In this document: positions 52,763 through 61,847 of the stretch, in pieces
Numbering within the stretch: the first letter of the stretch is position 1
Layout of the letters: each line of letters begins with the position of its first letter
Assembly: GCA_041748655.1 (NCBI GenBank)
Contig: JBGTCV010000043.1
Span: 1 to 64,000, forward strand
From: Leptofilum sp041748655
Lineage (GTDB): Bacteria > Chloroflexota > Anaerolineae > Promineifilales > Promineifilaceae
Direction: 5' to 3'
DNA: 64,000 nucleotides
Made by a program: the position numbers and the translations under genes
The notes under the pieces: model-generated
Seen by the model: the letters and a program-made list of their open reading frames with translations, nothing else
Told to the model about the DNA's origin: nothing
Databases searched by the model: none

Positions 52763-54424
52763 ATGAAACGAAATCCAAAAGCTCCAATCCAACTGCTCTT
52801 TTTTCTGCTGATCCTCTTCTCTTTCACTTCGATGGCCTGCCAGCTGGGCGCCGCTCTGGAAACCACGCCCACACCCCGTGTGCGCGATGTGGCTGACGAT
52901 GACGACGGGGCTGTGCCAACGCCAACCGGTGAACCCGAAGCAGCCCCAGTTGTCACTGCGCCGACACCAGAGCCAGAGGCTGCTGCTCCACTCAATGAAC
53001 CCGCACCGATTGAGCGGCTTCAGGCGGCTACGGTGCAGATTTTTGCCAAGGCGGTGATCAACGGCCGTCTCCAAACCATCTGGACCGGATCAGGTACGAT
53101 TGTTTCGCCCGATGGCGTCATTCTTACCAATGCCCACGTCGCAGCGCCTACTTCGCTTGGCCTTGCCACCCTCTACAACGACCCGGAACTGCTCTTTGGT
53201 GAAGAGCCAGACCAACTGATAGTTGCTCTCAGCGAAACGGCCGATGATCCCCCCGTCGAAACCTACATCGCCGAACTGGCTGCTGCCGACGGGGCGCTCG
53301 ATCTGGCCGTCATCAAAATTACGGCCGATTTAGAGGGGAACAAGCTGGACACGGCCACGCTCAACCTTCCTTTTGTGGAGATTGGCGATTCCGACAGCAT
53401 CAGGCTGGGGGATGAAATCCGCATTTTGGGCTATCCAGGTGCGGGTGGCCAAACGATCACCTTCACCAGAGGCAACGTGGCGGGCTTCGAGAGCCAAAAC
53501 CGGGTGGGGGGGCGCGCCTGGATCAAGACTGATGCCACCATCTCTCCCGGAAATTCCGGCGGACTGGGGGTGAATGCTGCCGGACAAATCATCGGCGTGC
53601 CTTCGTATGGCCAGGAGGCAATTGGCGGGGCGATCAACCGCCTGCGAGCGATCAACTACGCCGCGCCGCTGCTGGCTGCGGCCGAAATCAGCGCTGGCTA
53701 CCAAAGCCCGTTTGTGGTGTTTGGCACCGGCCAGGAAACGTTTACCCACGTTACCTGGGCCGATGATTTTAGCGATGAGGATCAGTGCGCCATCGGGCCA
53801 CGCCAGAGCTATCCCGGCAATACGACTCTAGCCGTAGCCATCTTTGCCTACAGCGGCCTGACCGATGGGCAGCAGGTGCTGATTGCCTGGTGGCTGGAGG
53901 ATGAGCTGCTCAGCACGGTGGTGCTGGAGTGGAACGAAGGCGCTTCGGGCAGCTGTTCGGCGTTCTATTTCCACAACTACGGCGATCCGATTCCCAATGG
54001 CAATTATGCGGTGGAAATTTATGTGGGTGGGGATTTAGAGTTTGTGGGTATGGCGGAAACGGCCGTTGGCGGCTCAACCGTAAGCAGCAGCGGCAGTACC
54101 GGCAGCACCACCAGCAGCGGCGTGCTGGTTGATGGTGAAATTCTGGATGCCGACAGCGGCAAACCGCTGCGGGGAGCTGTTATTATCATCTTGCAACCGG
54201 GCACCAACCTGAATACCTGGCTGAATAACCCGGATGAAAAAGCAATTTTCACCTACGCCGAAACCGACCAGAAAGGATACTTCTTCCTGCCCCAGGCATT
54301 GCAGCGCGGGGTGGAATATCCTGGCGTCGCCGGGCTAACCGGCTACTACAATAATGATGGCTATCTGGAATTCACCGCTGATGATCCAGACATGATCTTC
54401 CTCACGCTGGAGTTAAGTAAGTAG
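52763..54424 (+). CDS. HtrA/DegP-like trypsin-fold lipoprotein protease
   Basis: 553 residues. A lipobox (FTSMAC, Cys about 27) marks a lipoprotein; a Thr/Pro/Glu-rich linker leads to the S1C domain at about 90-320. His is in GVILTNAHVAAPTSLG, Asp in GALDLAVIKITADLEG and Ser in SPGNSGGLGVNAAGQIIGVP. There is no PDZ domain; instead a beta domain follows and a C-terminal carboxypeptidase-regulatory-like domain (VDGEILDADSGKPLRGAVII, about 453-472). Four bases separate it from the preceding gene. A role in envelope quality control is inferred from family. Confidence 0.86.
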   Translation: MKRNPKAPIQLLFFLLILFSFTSMACQLGAALETTPTPRVRDVADDDDGAVPTPTGEPEAAPVVTAPTPEPEAAAPLNEPAPIERLQAATVQIFAKAVINGRLQTIWTGSGTIVSPDGVILTNAHVAAPTSLGLATLYNDPELLFGEEPDQLIVALSETADDPPVETYIAELAAADGALDLAVIKITADLEGNKLDTATLNLPFVEIGDSDSIRLGDEIRILGYPGAGGQTITFTRGNVAGFESQNRVGGRAWIKTDATISPGNSGGLGVNAAGQIIGVPSYGQEAIGGAINRLRAINYAAPLLAAAEISAGYQSPFVVFGTGQETFTHVTWADDFSDEDQCAIGPRQSYPGNTTLAVAIFAYSGLTDGQQVLIAWWLEDELLSTVVLEWNEGASGSCSAFYFHNYGDPIPNGNYAVEIYVGGDLEFVGMAETAVGGSTVSSSGSTGSTTSSGVLVDGEILDADSGKPLRGAVIIILQPGTNLNTWLNNPDEKAIFTYAETDQKGYFFLPQALQRGVEYPGVAGLTGYYNNDGYLEFTADDPDMIFLTLELSK

Positions 54425-54556
54425 AAGGACAGTTTGCGAGTGGGCGAGTTTGCGAGTAGGTGAGAACACCAGCCACTCGCCACTCGCAACTTGCAACCCC
54501 TTCCCCAAAGTGACGTATAATGAGGCGTATCCGTAACTGAATTATCAGGAGAAACT
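54425..54556. repeat. GCGAGT repeat spacer with arsA-type promoter
   Basis: TTGCGAGTGGGCGAGTTTGCG at about 54432 opposes CCACTCGCCACTCGCAACTTGC at about 54473-54494. TTGCAA (54491-54496) and TATAAT (54516-54521) with 19 bases between may be the promoter of the ATPase gene. Confidence 0.5.
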
Positions 54557-55744
54557 ATGCGTATCATTTTGTATTTGGGTAAGGGTGGGGTAGGTAAGAC
54601 GACGGTGGCGGCAGCAACGGCCGTTCGCAGCGCCGAATTGGGCTATAAAACCCTGGTTGCCAGCACCGACATCGCCCACAGCCTGGCTGATTCATTGAAT
54701 GTACCGTTGGCCGCCAACCCCGTTGAGGTTGCCCCAAACTTGTGGGCGCAGGAGATCAGCGTGGTGGCCGATATTCACAACTATTGGGGCACGCTGCAAG
54801 ATTTTGTCTCTGGCATGTTCCGGGACGGGAACAAGGTTAACAACGTGGTGGCCGATGAGCTGTCAGCCTTTCCCGGTATGGATGAGATTGTCAGCCTGCT
54901 GCACATCAACAAGCAGGCCAAAGAGCGCAACTTTGACCGGGTCATTATTGACGCAGCGCCCACAGGGGAAACGATTCGCCTGCTGACAATGCCCGACACC
55001 TTTCGTTGGTATGCTGGCCATTTGAGCCGGGGGCGGAGTAATGTGGTGAAGGCGTTACGGCCGTTTGCCAGCCGCCTGCTGCAAGGGCCAGCCGAAGTGC
55101 TAGAAGCGCTGGAAAAACTGGACGCCGCCACCGGCGAACTGCGCGAAACCCTCAGTAACCCTGAAATTAGCAGCTACCGCGTGGTGCTTCAGCCCGAAAA
55201 AATGGTGGTGCGCGAAGCCGAACGTGCCGTGAGCTACCTCAGCCTGTTCAACTATCCGGTAGACAGCATTATCATCAACCGAATCCTGGCAGAATCCGAA
55301 GTGGAAGGGCCGTTTTACGCCCAGCTCCGCGAGCTGCAAGCCAAATATCTGGAGATGATCGAGAACAACTTCAAGCCGCTGCCGCTGTGGCGTGCCCCCT
55401 ATTACGCGCATGAAGTGGTCGGCATCGAAGCGCTCTCCCAACTGGCTCGCGACTGTTTTGGCGAAACCGATCCTGGCGACATTTTCTACCGGGGCGTTTT
55501 GCAGGAGATAGTGGAACAGGCAGACGGCCGTTATCTCATGCGTTTACCCATGCCCTTTGTGACGGGTGGCGACGTGAAGCTGCGTAAGCGGGGCGACGAA
55601 ATGTTCATCACCATTGGCAACTTCAAGCGAGAGATGATCCTGCCCACTGTACTGGCCAAGCGGCGGGCGGGCGGTGGTACGCTGCAAAATGGTGTGCTGG
55701 AAATCACCTTCTTGCCACCAGAACCAGCCCCTGAACCAGCCTGA
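54557..55744 (+). CDS. ArsA/Get3-family ATPase
   Basis: 395 residues. The deviant P-loop LGKGGVGKTTVAAATAVRSA opens the protein (residues 6-25), switch I/II appear in VASTDIAHSLADSLN and FDRVIIDAAPTGETIRLLTM, and a C-terminal extension is followed by an alpha-crystallin-like strand set near 330-390 (VTGGDVKLRKRGDEMFITIG). There is no ArsB or ArsR nearby, so a targeting or assembly role similar to other bacterial Get3-like proteins is as likely as arsenite transport. Starts at ATG 54557, RBS CAGGAG. Confidence 0.88.
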   Translation: MRIILYLGKGGVGKTTVAAATAVRSAELGYKTLVASTDIAHSLADSLNVPLAANPVEVAPNLWAQEISVVADIHNYWGTLQDFVSGMFRDGNKVNNVVADELSAFPGMDEIVSLLHINKQAKERNFDRVIIDAAPTGETIRLLTMPDTFRWYAGHLSRGRSNVVKALRPFASRLLQGPAEVLEALEKLDAATGELRETLSNPEISSYRVVLQPEKMVVREAERAVSYLSLFNYPVDSIIINRILAESEVEGPFYAQLRELQAKYLEMIENNFKPLPLWRAPYYAHEVVGIEALSQLARDCFGETDPGDIFYRGVLQEIVEQADGRYLMRLPMPFVTGGDVKLRKRGDEMFITIGNFKREMILPTVLAKRRAGGGTLQNGVLEITFLPPEPAPEPA

Positions 55745-55812
55745 TCCACATTTTGGTTTTTTGCAACACTCGTGCTGTTAGCGACGAAGTGCGGGTGTAG
55801 GTAGAGCACGCC

Positions 55813-56041
55813 ATGTCTGCGTTGGGCTACAGGCCCAATGCCCTGGCACGCAGCCTGCGCGGTCAATGGCCAGCTGGCTCACAGCTTCAACCAGCTGGCC
55901 GAATCAGACGATCTACGCCGCCAGTTCGACAACAAAATGGCGGCACTGCGGCTGGCGCTGCTGCCTGGCCTGACCATCGCCCGCCATCTGGTCGAAGCAC
56001 ATGGCGGGCCTATCTGGGTCGAAGGTGACGGGTTGGAGTAG
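55813..56041 (+). pseudogene. Remnant joining a LacI-type HTH piece and a histidine kinase end
   Basis: From 55813 one frame reads SALGYRPNALARSLRG, the hallmark end of a LacI-type DNA-binding region. Another frame, from about 55865, reads NGQLAHSFNQLAESDDLRRQ, typical of the end of a HAMP domain, and, after the missing kinase core, GLTIARHLVEAHGGPIWVEG, the G2/C-terminal signature of histidine-kinase ATPase domains, ending at TAG 56041. Both genes are deleted to fragments. No functional product is expected. Confidence 0.65.
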
Positions 56042-56065
56042 AGCGGCCGGTTTTGCTTCACTCTT

Positions 56066-59000
56066 TTAGGCTGATGGCTGAATAACAACGGCCGTTTCAT
56101 CTGTGCCCGTCAACTCACCCTCAGTAACGGACAGCTGTACCTTGTACCTGCCGACACCTGGATTTTCTACCCAGATGTCCCGACCCCGGCCAACTTCTTC
56201 ACCATTGATTGTCCAGACAAACTGCTCATCGGTCAGGTCGTGTTCGGTACGGCTTTCGGCGGTGCCCCATAGATGCAGTAGCCGTTCGCCGTAGGCCAGG
56301 TCGTTCTGCTTGGGATACAAAATTGTCACCACGGGGGGCCGCGCCGTCATTTCCAGCGGCTCACTTTCGGCCACCGTGGTGTAGAAACCATCGTGCGCCA
56401 TTATCTGGAAGCGAACCTCGCCGCTGGGCAGCTGTTCCGGGTCCAGGCTGATCTTGCTGTCCGTCAGACCCACCATGAGTGCATGCCACTGCTTGCCGTC
56501 GCGTGACCAGCGAATCCAATATTCTGCCTGTTCTTCGCTGCGGGTCTGGCAGCGCCAGCTCAGGTTGAGACGGCCGTCTTTGCCCGTCTGCACCCGAATA
56601 TGGCTTACTTTCGGCGGTTCCGCCGGGGCCGTCCGTTCCCAAACGGTCTCGCCATCCTTCACGATGCGCAGCGTCTGGCCCGGAGCCAGATCATCCAGCA
56701 TCCCTTTGAGCATCACGGGCCCTTCATCCTGATCCTGGCAGCCGCAGTCGTGGTGGCCATCACCACAGCCGGACGATTTGCCTGAACCGCACCCTTCGGC
56801 GGTGTAAGCGTACATGATATCTTGGGCGATGATCTGCCCTTCTTCGCCAATTAACTGGGCAATGTAGCGGGTGGAACGGCCGTCTCCCACCAGATAGCGC
56901 GTTTCCAGCCGGGCTACGCTGCTGATGGCCACGTCGCCGTTGGCCGAAAGCGTGCCAATCAGATAAATCATCGGTTTGATGACGTCGCTTGATTGCATAA
57001 AGTTTGCCTCGTTATCCTGAATAACCCGGCTGGTCGCCGCACCGCTGCCGGTGGGGATCACCGTCGGGGTTAGCTCCAGTCGATTAACCAGATAGTTGTG
57101 AGTATAGACCGAAATCCAGCGCGGCCCACAATACGACATGAAATCTTCCGCATCGTTGGGGTTGGCGATATTGCCGTTGTTGATGTCCAAGCCATACTCC
57201 CCAATGCTGGCCATCGTCCAGTTTGTGGCGCTGATCGGATTGGCGGGTACGTCTACCGGCAGATCGTACGGTTCGTAGATGGGATAGTTGGCATTGCCGG
57301 CGCCCGCATTACCGCAGCGGGCGTGGGGCAGGCCAAACTGATGACCAATCTCGTGGGCGTAGGTGACGGGTCGATTGGCCAGTCCGCCGGTTGCCCCCCA
57401 GTTGCAGCCAGGCACATTCACCGGAATGCCGCTGTTGATGAGGCCGTAATAGACCCAGTTTTGGCCAGGATTAGCCAGCTGATCGGCCGCAACCAGGGCA
57501 GCCACTTGTGGCAGCAGAAGGCCCCAATTGGGGGAACAGCAGCCAGGGCAGCTGCGCGGGTCGTTGAGCGGTGTGTTGGTGACAAAGGTTCCGGCAATCC
57601 GCACGTTGGGCGCTCCGGAGACCGGGTAAGTGGTCATCGTCCAGCTTGTTTCAGCCTGGCAGTCGGCCAGCGTCGGCGCTGGCAGGTTCAGATTGTTCAT
57701 GCCGGTGGCGTCTGGCCCGTTGTAGCCAATGGTGATGAAGGCGGCGCTGAGGGTTTGGGTCAGGTTCACATCGACCGTGGCGGAGCCAACGGCCGTATTC
57801 CCCGGACAATCCGCATAGGGTGACTGCACGTTCACGGTGAAGCGCAGCAAACCGGTCATCATCGCCGCAGGCACCACAAAGTTCAACGTGTTGTTGATGT
57901 TGCCCCGCTCCGCATCCAGGCTGACAAAGCTGTCCTCAGCGGCCAGCGGGCCATTTTGAGGCGGCAGGGTAGCCACGACGTTCCAGACGTTGTTAACCCG
58001 CCGCTCAACGGTGAGTATGCCCGTTACGTCGGCCACCTGGCCGTTGTCAAATGCCGGACTTTGGCCGCTGCGCAGGTAGGTGCGCACCCAGGCAGTTTTA
58101 TTCGTCACCAGCCGCAAGCTGTTGTCGGGGCCGCGATCGGCCGGGTCGGTCAGGTGGGCAGCGGCGCGATAATGCTGGATCGCCTGGGTGATTTCCAGCC
58201 CCTGCACGGTCAGGTTGGGCTGCCGCTGGAAGCGGAACGTCATCTCGGCCGACACCTGGGGCGGTTTACACTTGCCCTGGGCAATCAGGCGTACGGTGAC
58301 GTGGGTAGTTTCGGTAAAGTGGGTTTGCTGGAAATCCCAACGGCCGCGCGGTTCAGCCGGGTCCTGGGCGGCGATGACGGCTCCGCTCTCGGCGTTCACA
58401 ATTTCAATGCGCACGCGATCGGTGGCGCAGGTTTTCCAGCGGATGGGCAGCACAGCGCCCGGTTCCATACAGTCGCCATCCTGGCGGCCTTTGATGGTGA
58501 ACTGCAAGATTTCAGCGGAGGTACCGGAAAAGTCTGCTTTCATACAGCCAGTGGGCCGATATTGCAGGAAACGGCCGCATACCGCAATCGTGTCCACTGG
58601 CAAGAACAGATGCAGCCCGCAGCCTGCCTCTTCAGGCACCACCACGGTGATTTGATCATCACACCAGCTTTGGGCGGCGATTGGCGAACCAAAAGCAGTC
58701 GAACCTTTTTGCCGGAAGGCGATTTGCCCGGCCACGTGGCCAAAGCCGTGCCCCTTGATCACAATTTCCTCGCCGGGGCAGGCGCGATCGGGCTGCACCT
58801 CGGTGACGGTGTAGCAGCGAATGGGCTGCCACAGTCCAATCATCTGCCGCAGGCAGGCGACCATCTCCTGGTCCAGGCAGGCGCAGCAGCTCAGGCCGCC
58901 ACATTTACAACCGCAGCCTTGCCCGTTGCCGGGGTAGAGGAACAGCTCCAGCAAATCGCGGAACTGAGCCAGCCCCTTTGCATCGCCGTACAGCGCTTTG

Positions 59001-59893
59001 ACGGCCGCACGGTGCAAACTGCCCAGAAATTCATACCGCGCTACCTGATCCAGAATCGTTTTGACATAGGTTTTGGCGCTTTTTTCGTGGTCACAGGCCA
59101 GATGCAGGGCAGCCATGATGAGCATCTTTGTTTTGTCTGGGGCGATGAGTGACGGTTTGCAGGGGCAGTCTGGGGCCTGGGGTTCTGGTTCGGCGCACGG
59201 GTCTTCTGGCTCGGCGGGGGTGCATTTTCCCGTGGGGGCGGCGGTGGGATTGGCAAAAATATCGTCGATGGTGGCGTGTTGGCAGGTATCCCCTTTGGTT
59301 TGCACCGCACACAGGGCGTCCAGCAAATCGCGGTAGCGGCCTGCTGCTGCCAGATCGCCTTGCAGCGTGGCGCAGGCGTCGGCCATGATTTGGTTCAGCA
59401 GTTGGATGGGGGGAATGGCGCAGATGAGCGCTTCCAGGCTTTGCCCATAGCCTGTTTCTCGCCGGAAGCCCAGCAAGGTGGCAGCTTCCTGAATATCTTC
59501 CAGAACGATGGGGGGCAAAAGCGGATCATCCGGACATTCCCAACTGAGGGGCGTTTGCCGGTGCCACCAGAGCGTATCGGGCACGAGGGAGAGGTTGATT
59601 TCCACGGTGTGGCCGGGCTGGCAGATTCGTTTTTGGCTGCGGGTGTCGAGAATGAGACGGCCGTCTCGGTCCCGAATTTTCAAATAAATCTCAGGCGCTC
59701 CTTCGTACGGTTCCTGAAAATCGGCCGTGCTGAACGAGATGAAAAATGAGCCATCTTGGTTGGTTAAATCCTGGCCCAAACAGTCGTCGCACAAAATATC
59801 TTCATCCCAGGCTTCCACCAGCAGCCCATGAACGCCCTGCTGGGTATCCTGACGCAGTAAACGGCCTTTTACGATATAGGGTGAGTGTGACAT
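56066..59893 (-). CDS. Large protein with metzincin-type peptidase motif
   Basis: 1275 residues. N-terminal transthyretin-like domain (VKGRLLRQDTQQGVHGLLVE), a Cys-rich helical region (about 200-360, e.g. CKCGGLSCCACLDQEMVACL), an IPT/TIG-like beta domain (TEVQPDRACPGEEIVIKGHG, about 370), a beta-rich region, then a metallopeptidase with HEIGHQFGLPH at about 842-852 (HExxHxxGxxH) and a likely Met-turn beyond, a Cys/Gly/His-rich linker (GCGSGKSSGCGDGHHDCGCQ), a fibronectin-like and a PKD/Ig-like terminal domain. No obvious signal peptide is visible, which is strange for such a protein. Peptidase activity is inferred from the motif only. Confidence 0.78.
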   Translation of the reverse strand: MSHSPYIVKGRLLRQDTQQGVHGLLVEAWDEDILCDDCLGQDLTNQDGSFFISFSTADFQEPYEGAPEIYLKIRDRDGRLILDTRSQKRICQPGHTVEINLSLVPDTLWWHRQTPLSWECPDDPLLPPIVLEDIQEAATLLGFRRETGYGQSLEALICAIPPIQLLNQIMADACATLQGDLAAAGRYRDLLDALCAVQTKGDTCQHATIDDIFANPTAAPTGKCTPAEPEDPCAEPEPQAPDCPCKPSLIAPDKTKMLIMAALHLACDHEKSAKTYVKTILDQVARYEFLGSLHRAAVKALYGDAKGLAQFRDLLELFLYPGNGQGCGCKCGGLSCCACLDQEMVACLRQMIGLWQPIRCYTVTEVQPDRACPGEEIVIKGHGFGHVAGQIAFRQKGSTAFGSPIAAQSWCDDQITVVVPEEAGCGLHLFLPVDTIAVCGRFLQYRPTGCMKADFSGTSAEILQFTIKGRQDGDCMEPGAVLPIRWKTCATDRVRIEIVNAESGAVIAAQDPAEPRGRWDFQQTHFTETTHVTVRLIAQGKCKPPQVSAEMTFRFQRQPNLTVQGLEITQAIQHYRAAAHLTDPADRGPDNSLRLVTNKTAWVRTYLRSGQSPAFDNGQVADVTGILTVERRVNNVWNVVATLPPQNGPLAAEDSFVSLDAERGNINNTLNFVVPAAMMTGLLRFTVNVQSPYADCPGNTAVGSATVDVNLTQTLSAAFITIGYNGPDATGMNNLNLPAPTLADCQAETSWTMTTYPVSGAPNVRIAGTFVTNTPLNDPRSCPGCCSPNWGLLLPQVAALVAADQLANPGQNWVYYGLINSGIPVNVPGCNWGATGGLANRPVTYAHEIGHQFGLPHARCGNAGAGNANYPIYEPYDLPVDVPANPISATNWTMASIGEYGLDINNGNIANPNDAEDFMSYCGPRWISVYTHNYLVNRLELTPTVIPTGSGAATSRVIQDNEANFMQSSDVIKPMIYLIGTLSANGDVAISSVARLETRYLVGDGRSTRYIAQLIGEEGQIIAQDIMYAYTAEGCGSGKSSGCGDGHHDCGCQDQDEGPVMLKGMLDDLAPGQTLRIVKDGETVWERTAPAEPPKVSHIRVQTGKDGRLNLSWRCQTRSEEQAEYWIRWSRDGKQWHALMVGLTDSKISLDPEQLPSGEVRFQIMAHDGFYTTVAESEPLEMTARPPVVTILYPKQNDLAYGERLLHLWGTAESRTEHDLTDEQFVWTINGEEVGRGRDIWVENPGVGRYKVQLSVTEGELTGTDETAVVIQPSA

Positions 59894-60470
59894 GCGGTTT
59901 CCTCCAAAATAGTTTTAATAGCCAAAACGCCGCTAAAGTGGGTGATCTGGCGTTGTGAAGCACCGCAGAGGGAACCGTTCTCACGGCTTGGCAGCGATGC
60001 GCCACACGGTTGTTGTTTCTATGAACGCACGCTGTCGGATTTTTCCGGTACGGTAAGCGTTGATGATCGCTTTTATTTTGTGTTCATCTGGCATTTATGG
60101 CTGGCTTATGCTGCGTTTATGTGGCGCTCATATTTCCAAAATCGGGTTGTTTTGATGCCTTTTGGGTTGCCCTCTAAATAGCAGCGTTGGCAGCGTCGTT
60201 TTTCTGCAGGGTACTCCTGTATGCTTTGGCATCTTCTTCGTAAAATGAGGCGACTCTCCCCAGGATATATCCGATACATATCTCAAGATTTATATCCTGG
60301 ATATAAATTTCTTGGATCAGCGGCCGTTATCATGATGGGTGTTTGCAGCGACCTGGGCTGTCTGAACTGAACGGCCGTTTAACCATTTAACCAGCTGTAA
60401 TCACGACAATTGAACAAGCAAAGTTGAATCAAGGCTGCAAAAGTAAAAGAAGTGAAAAAAGGAGTATGTT
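59894..60470. other. Divergent regulatory spacer with GGATAT palindromes
   Basis: No gene identified in about 577 bases. Holds the palindromes GGATATATCC (60263-60272) and TTATATCC-T-GGATATAA (60290-60306), about 165-210 bases before the fasciclin gene, possibly operators, and two CGGCCGTT copies near 60322 and 60372. A GTTGAATCAAGG string precedes AAAAAGGAGTATGTT at the ribosome site. Confidence 0.5.
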
Positions 60471-61400
60471 ATGCAAAAGTTAAAACTGTTTCTTACCTTG
60501 CTGTTAGGCTTAGGTGTCATTTTAGCTGCGTCATTCAATCCGGTGACTGCCCAATCTGACGATCCACCAACCGTGATGGATCTTATTCGGGCTCACGATC
60601 AGTTAAATGATTTTGAGCTATTGGTTGATGCTTCTGGTCTCTCCGTTAATCTTGAGCGAGATGGCCCGTTTACGGTCTTTGCGCCGACGGATGCTGCTCT
60701 AGCAGATCTAGAAACACAGGTGGCTAATTCCAATGCGACGTTGACGGAGATTTTGCTTTACCATGTGGTAAACGGCCGTTACACAGGCGCGGATGTAGCC
60801 AACAGAAGCTCACTACCCACGCTCATGGGCGACCAGTTTGCCATTCAAGTGAATGCGGGTGAGATTGTCTTAAACGATGCTGTAACGATTACCACTTTGG
60901 ATGATGCGGCCATCAATGGGGTCGTCCATATTGTGGATACCGTGCTCATGCCACCCGTAAACTCATTATTCATTGCAACTCAAGGTTCGCGAGAGGCTAC
61001 ATTGGATGCGGTGCTGGCCGCAGACGGCCGTTTTACAACCCTGCTCTCTCTGCTGGCGGATGCTGATTTGAATGTGGACCTGTCCAATCCGGCCCAGTCT
61101 TACACCGTTTTTGCCCCAACAGACGCTGCTTTTGAGAAGTTATCTGAGGAGCAAATGAATCAGCTGAGAAACGATTCCCAAACTCGGAAAGCGATTCTAG
61201 CTTATCATGTGATTGGTGATTCCCTGGGCATCAACCAGATCGCTACAGATAATCTAATTCCGACACTTGAAGGACGGCCGTTAATTGTCACCACCGATGA
61301 AAGCGTGAATGTTTACATTAATGGCGTATCGCTTGAATCGTTCAATATTGTGGCGGCCAACGGCGTCATTCACGTGCTGGATACCGTCTTGATGCCCTAA
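60471..61400 (+). CDS. Secreted protein with two fasciclin (FAS1) domains
   Basis: 309 residues with a signal peptide of about 27 residues (LFLTLLLGLGVILAASF). Two FAS1 repeats: the first has FTVFAPTDAALADLETQVAN and ILLYHVVNGRYTGADVANRS, ending VVHIVDTVLMPP; the second has YTVFAPTDAAFEKLSEEQMN, ILAYHVIGDSLGINQIATDN and GVIHVLDTVLMP at the terminus. FAS1 domains mediate cell-surface adhesion. AAAAGGAG precedes ATG 60471. A long terminator follows, so it is monocistronic. Confidence 0.92.
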   Translation: MQKLKLFLTLLLGLGVILAASFNPVTAQSDDPPTVMDLIRAHDQLNDFELLVDASGLSVNLERDGPFTVFAPTDAALADLETQVANSNATLTEILLYHVVNGRYTGADVANRSSLPTLMGDQFAIQVNAGEIVLNDAVTITTLDDAAINGVVHIVDTVLMPPVNSLFIATQGSREATLDAVLAADGRFTTLLSLLADADLNVDLSNPAQSYTVFAPTDAAFEKLSEEQMNQLRNDSQTRKAILAYHVIGDSLGINQIATDNLIPTLEGRPLIVTTDESVNVYINGVSLESFNIVAANGVIHVLDTVLMP

Positions 61401-61432
61401 CGCAGAAGAATTGTCCATCAATTAGATTTAGA

Positions 61433-61470
61433 ATGGCTGGCTCACCTGATAGGTGAGCCAGCCATTTTGC
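61433..61470 (+). terminator. Strong terminator after the fasciclin gene
   Basis: ATGGCTGGCTCACCT (61433-61447) and AGGTGAGCCAGCCAT (61451-61465) form a perfect 15-base-pair stem with a 3-base loop, followed by TTTGCTTTTC. Confidence 0.9.
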
Positions 61471-61509
61471 TTTTCTTCTCCTCGTATAAAGTAATTCTTC
61501 GAAAACAGG

Positions 61510-61559
61510 ACACAGATAAACGCAGATTTTCACAGATTATTATCTGCGTTTATCTGTGT
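61510..61559. repeat. ACACAGATAAACGCAGAT perfect inverted repeat
   Basis: Arms of 18 bases at 61510-61527 and 61542-61559, exactly complementary with a 14-base loop, then CATCTGTGTCCC repeats the theme. Confidence 0.75.
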
Positions 61560-61619
61560 TCATCTGTGTCCCTTTCATTCTTGGTGTTGAGCTTGCGCTC
61601 ATGTTGTCTCCTCCGAAAA

Positions 61620-61675
61620 TGAAAAACGGAACACAGAGTTACGCAGAGAAGACACAGAGGTACACAGAGAAATGA
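61620..61675. repeat. CACAGAG repeat unit
   Basis: AACGGAACACAGAGTTACGCAG, GACACAGAGGTACACAGAG at about 61625-61670, same element as at 15560-15610. Confidence 0.65.
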
Positions 61676-61847
61676 AGAGAAATCTGTTGATTTTCATTCA
61701 TGGTGGTCAACGGCAGTTGATGTTGTCTTCTTTGTGTAGAAAATGTGTACGTCTCATAAAAGCCAGCAAAAAAGCTTTCGCCAGTGCAACTCGCTCCTGC
61801 CCCTTGCGTAGAGTTGGCATATCCGACCTGAGAAAGGAGCGTGAGAA

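Noticed and set aside
57956..59152. 398-codon plus-strand frame
   Set aside because: Antisense shadow of the metzincin gene.
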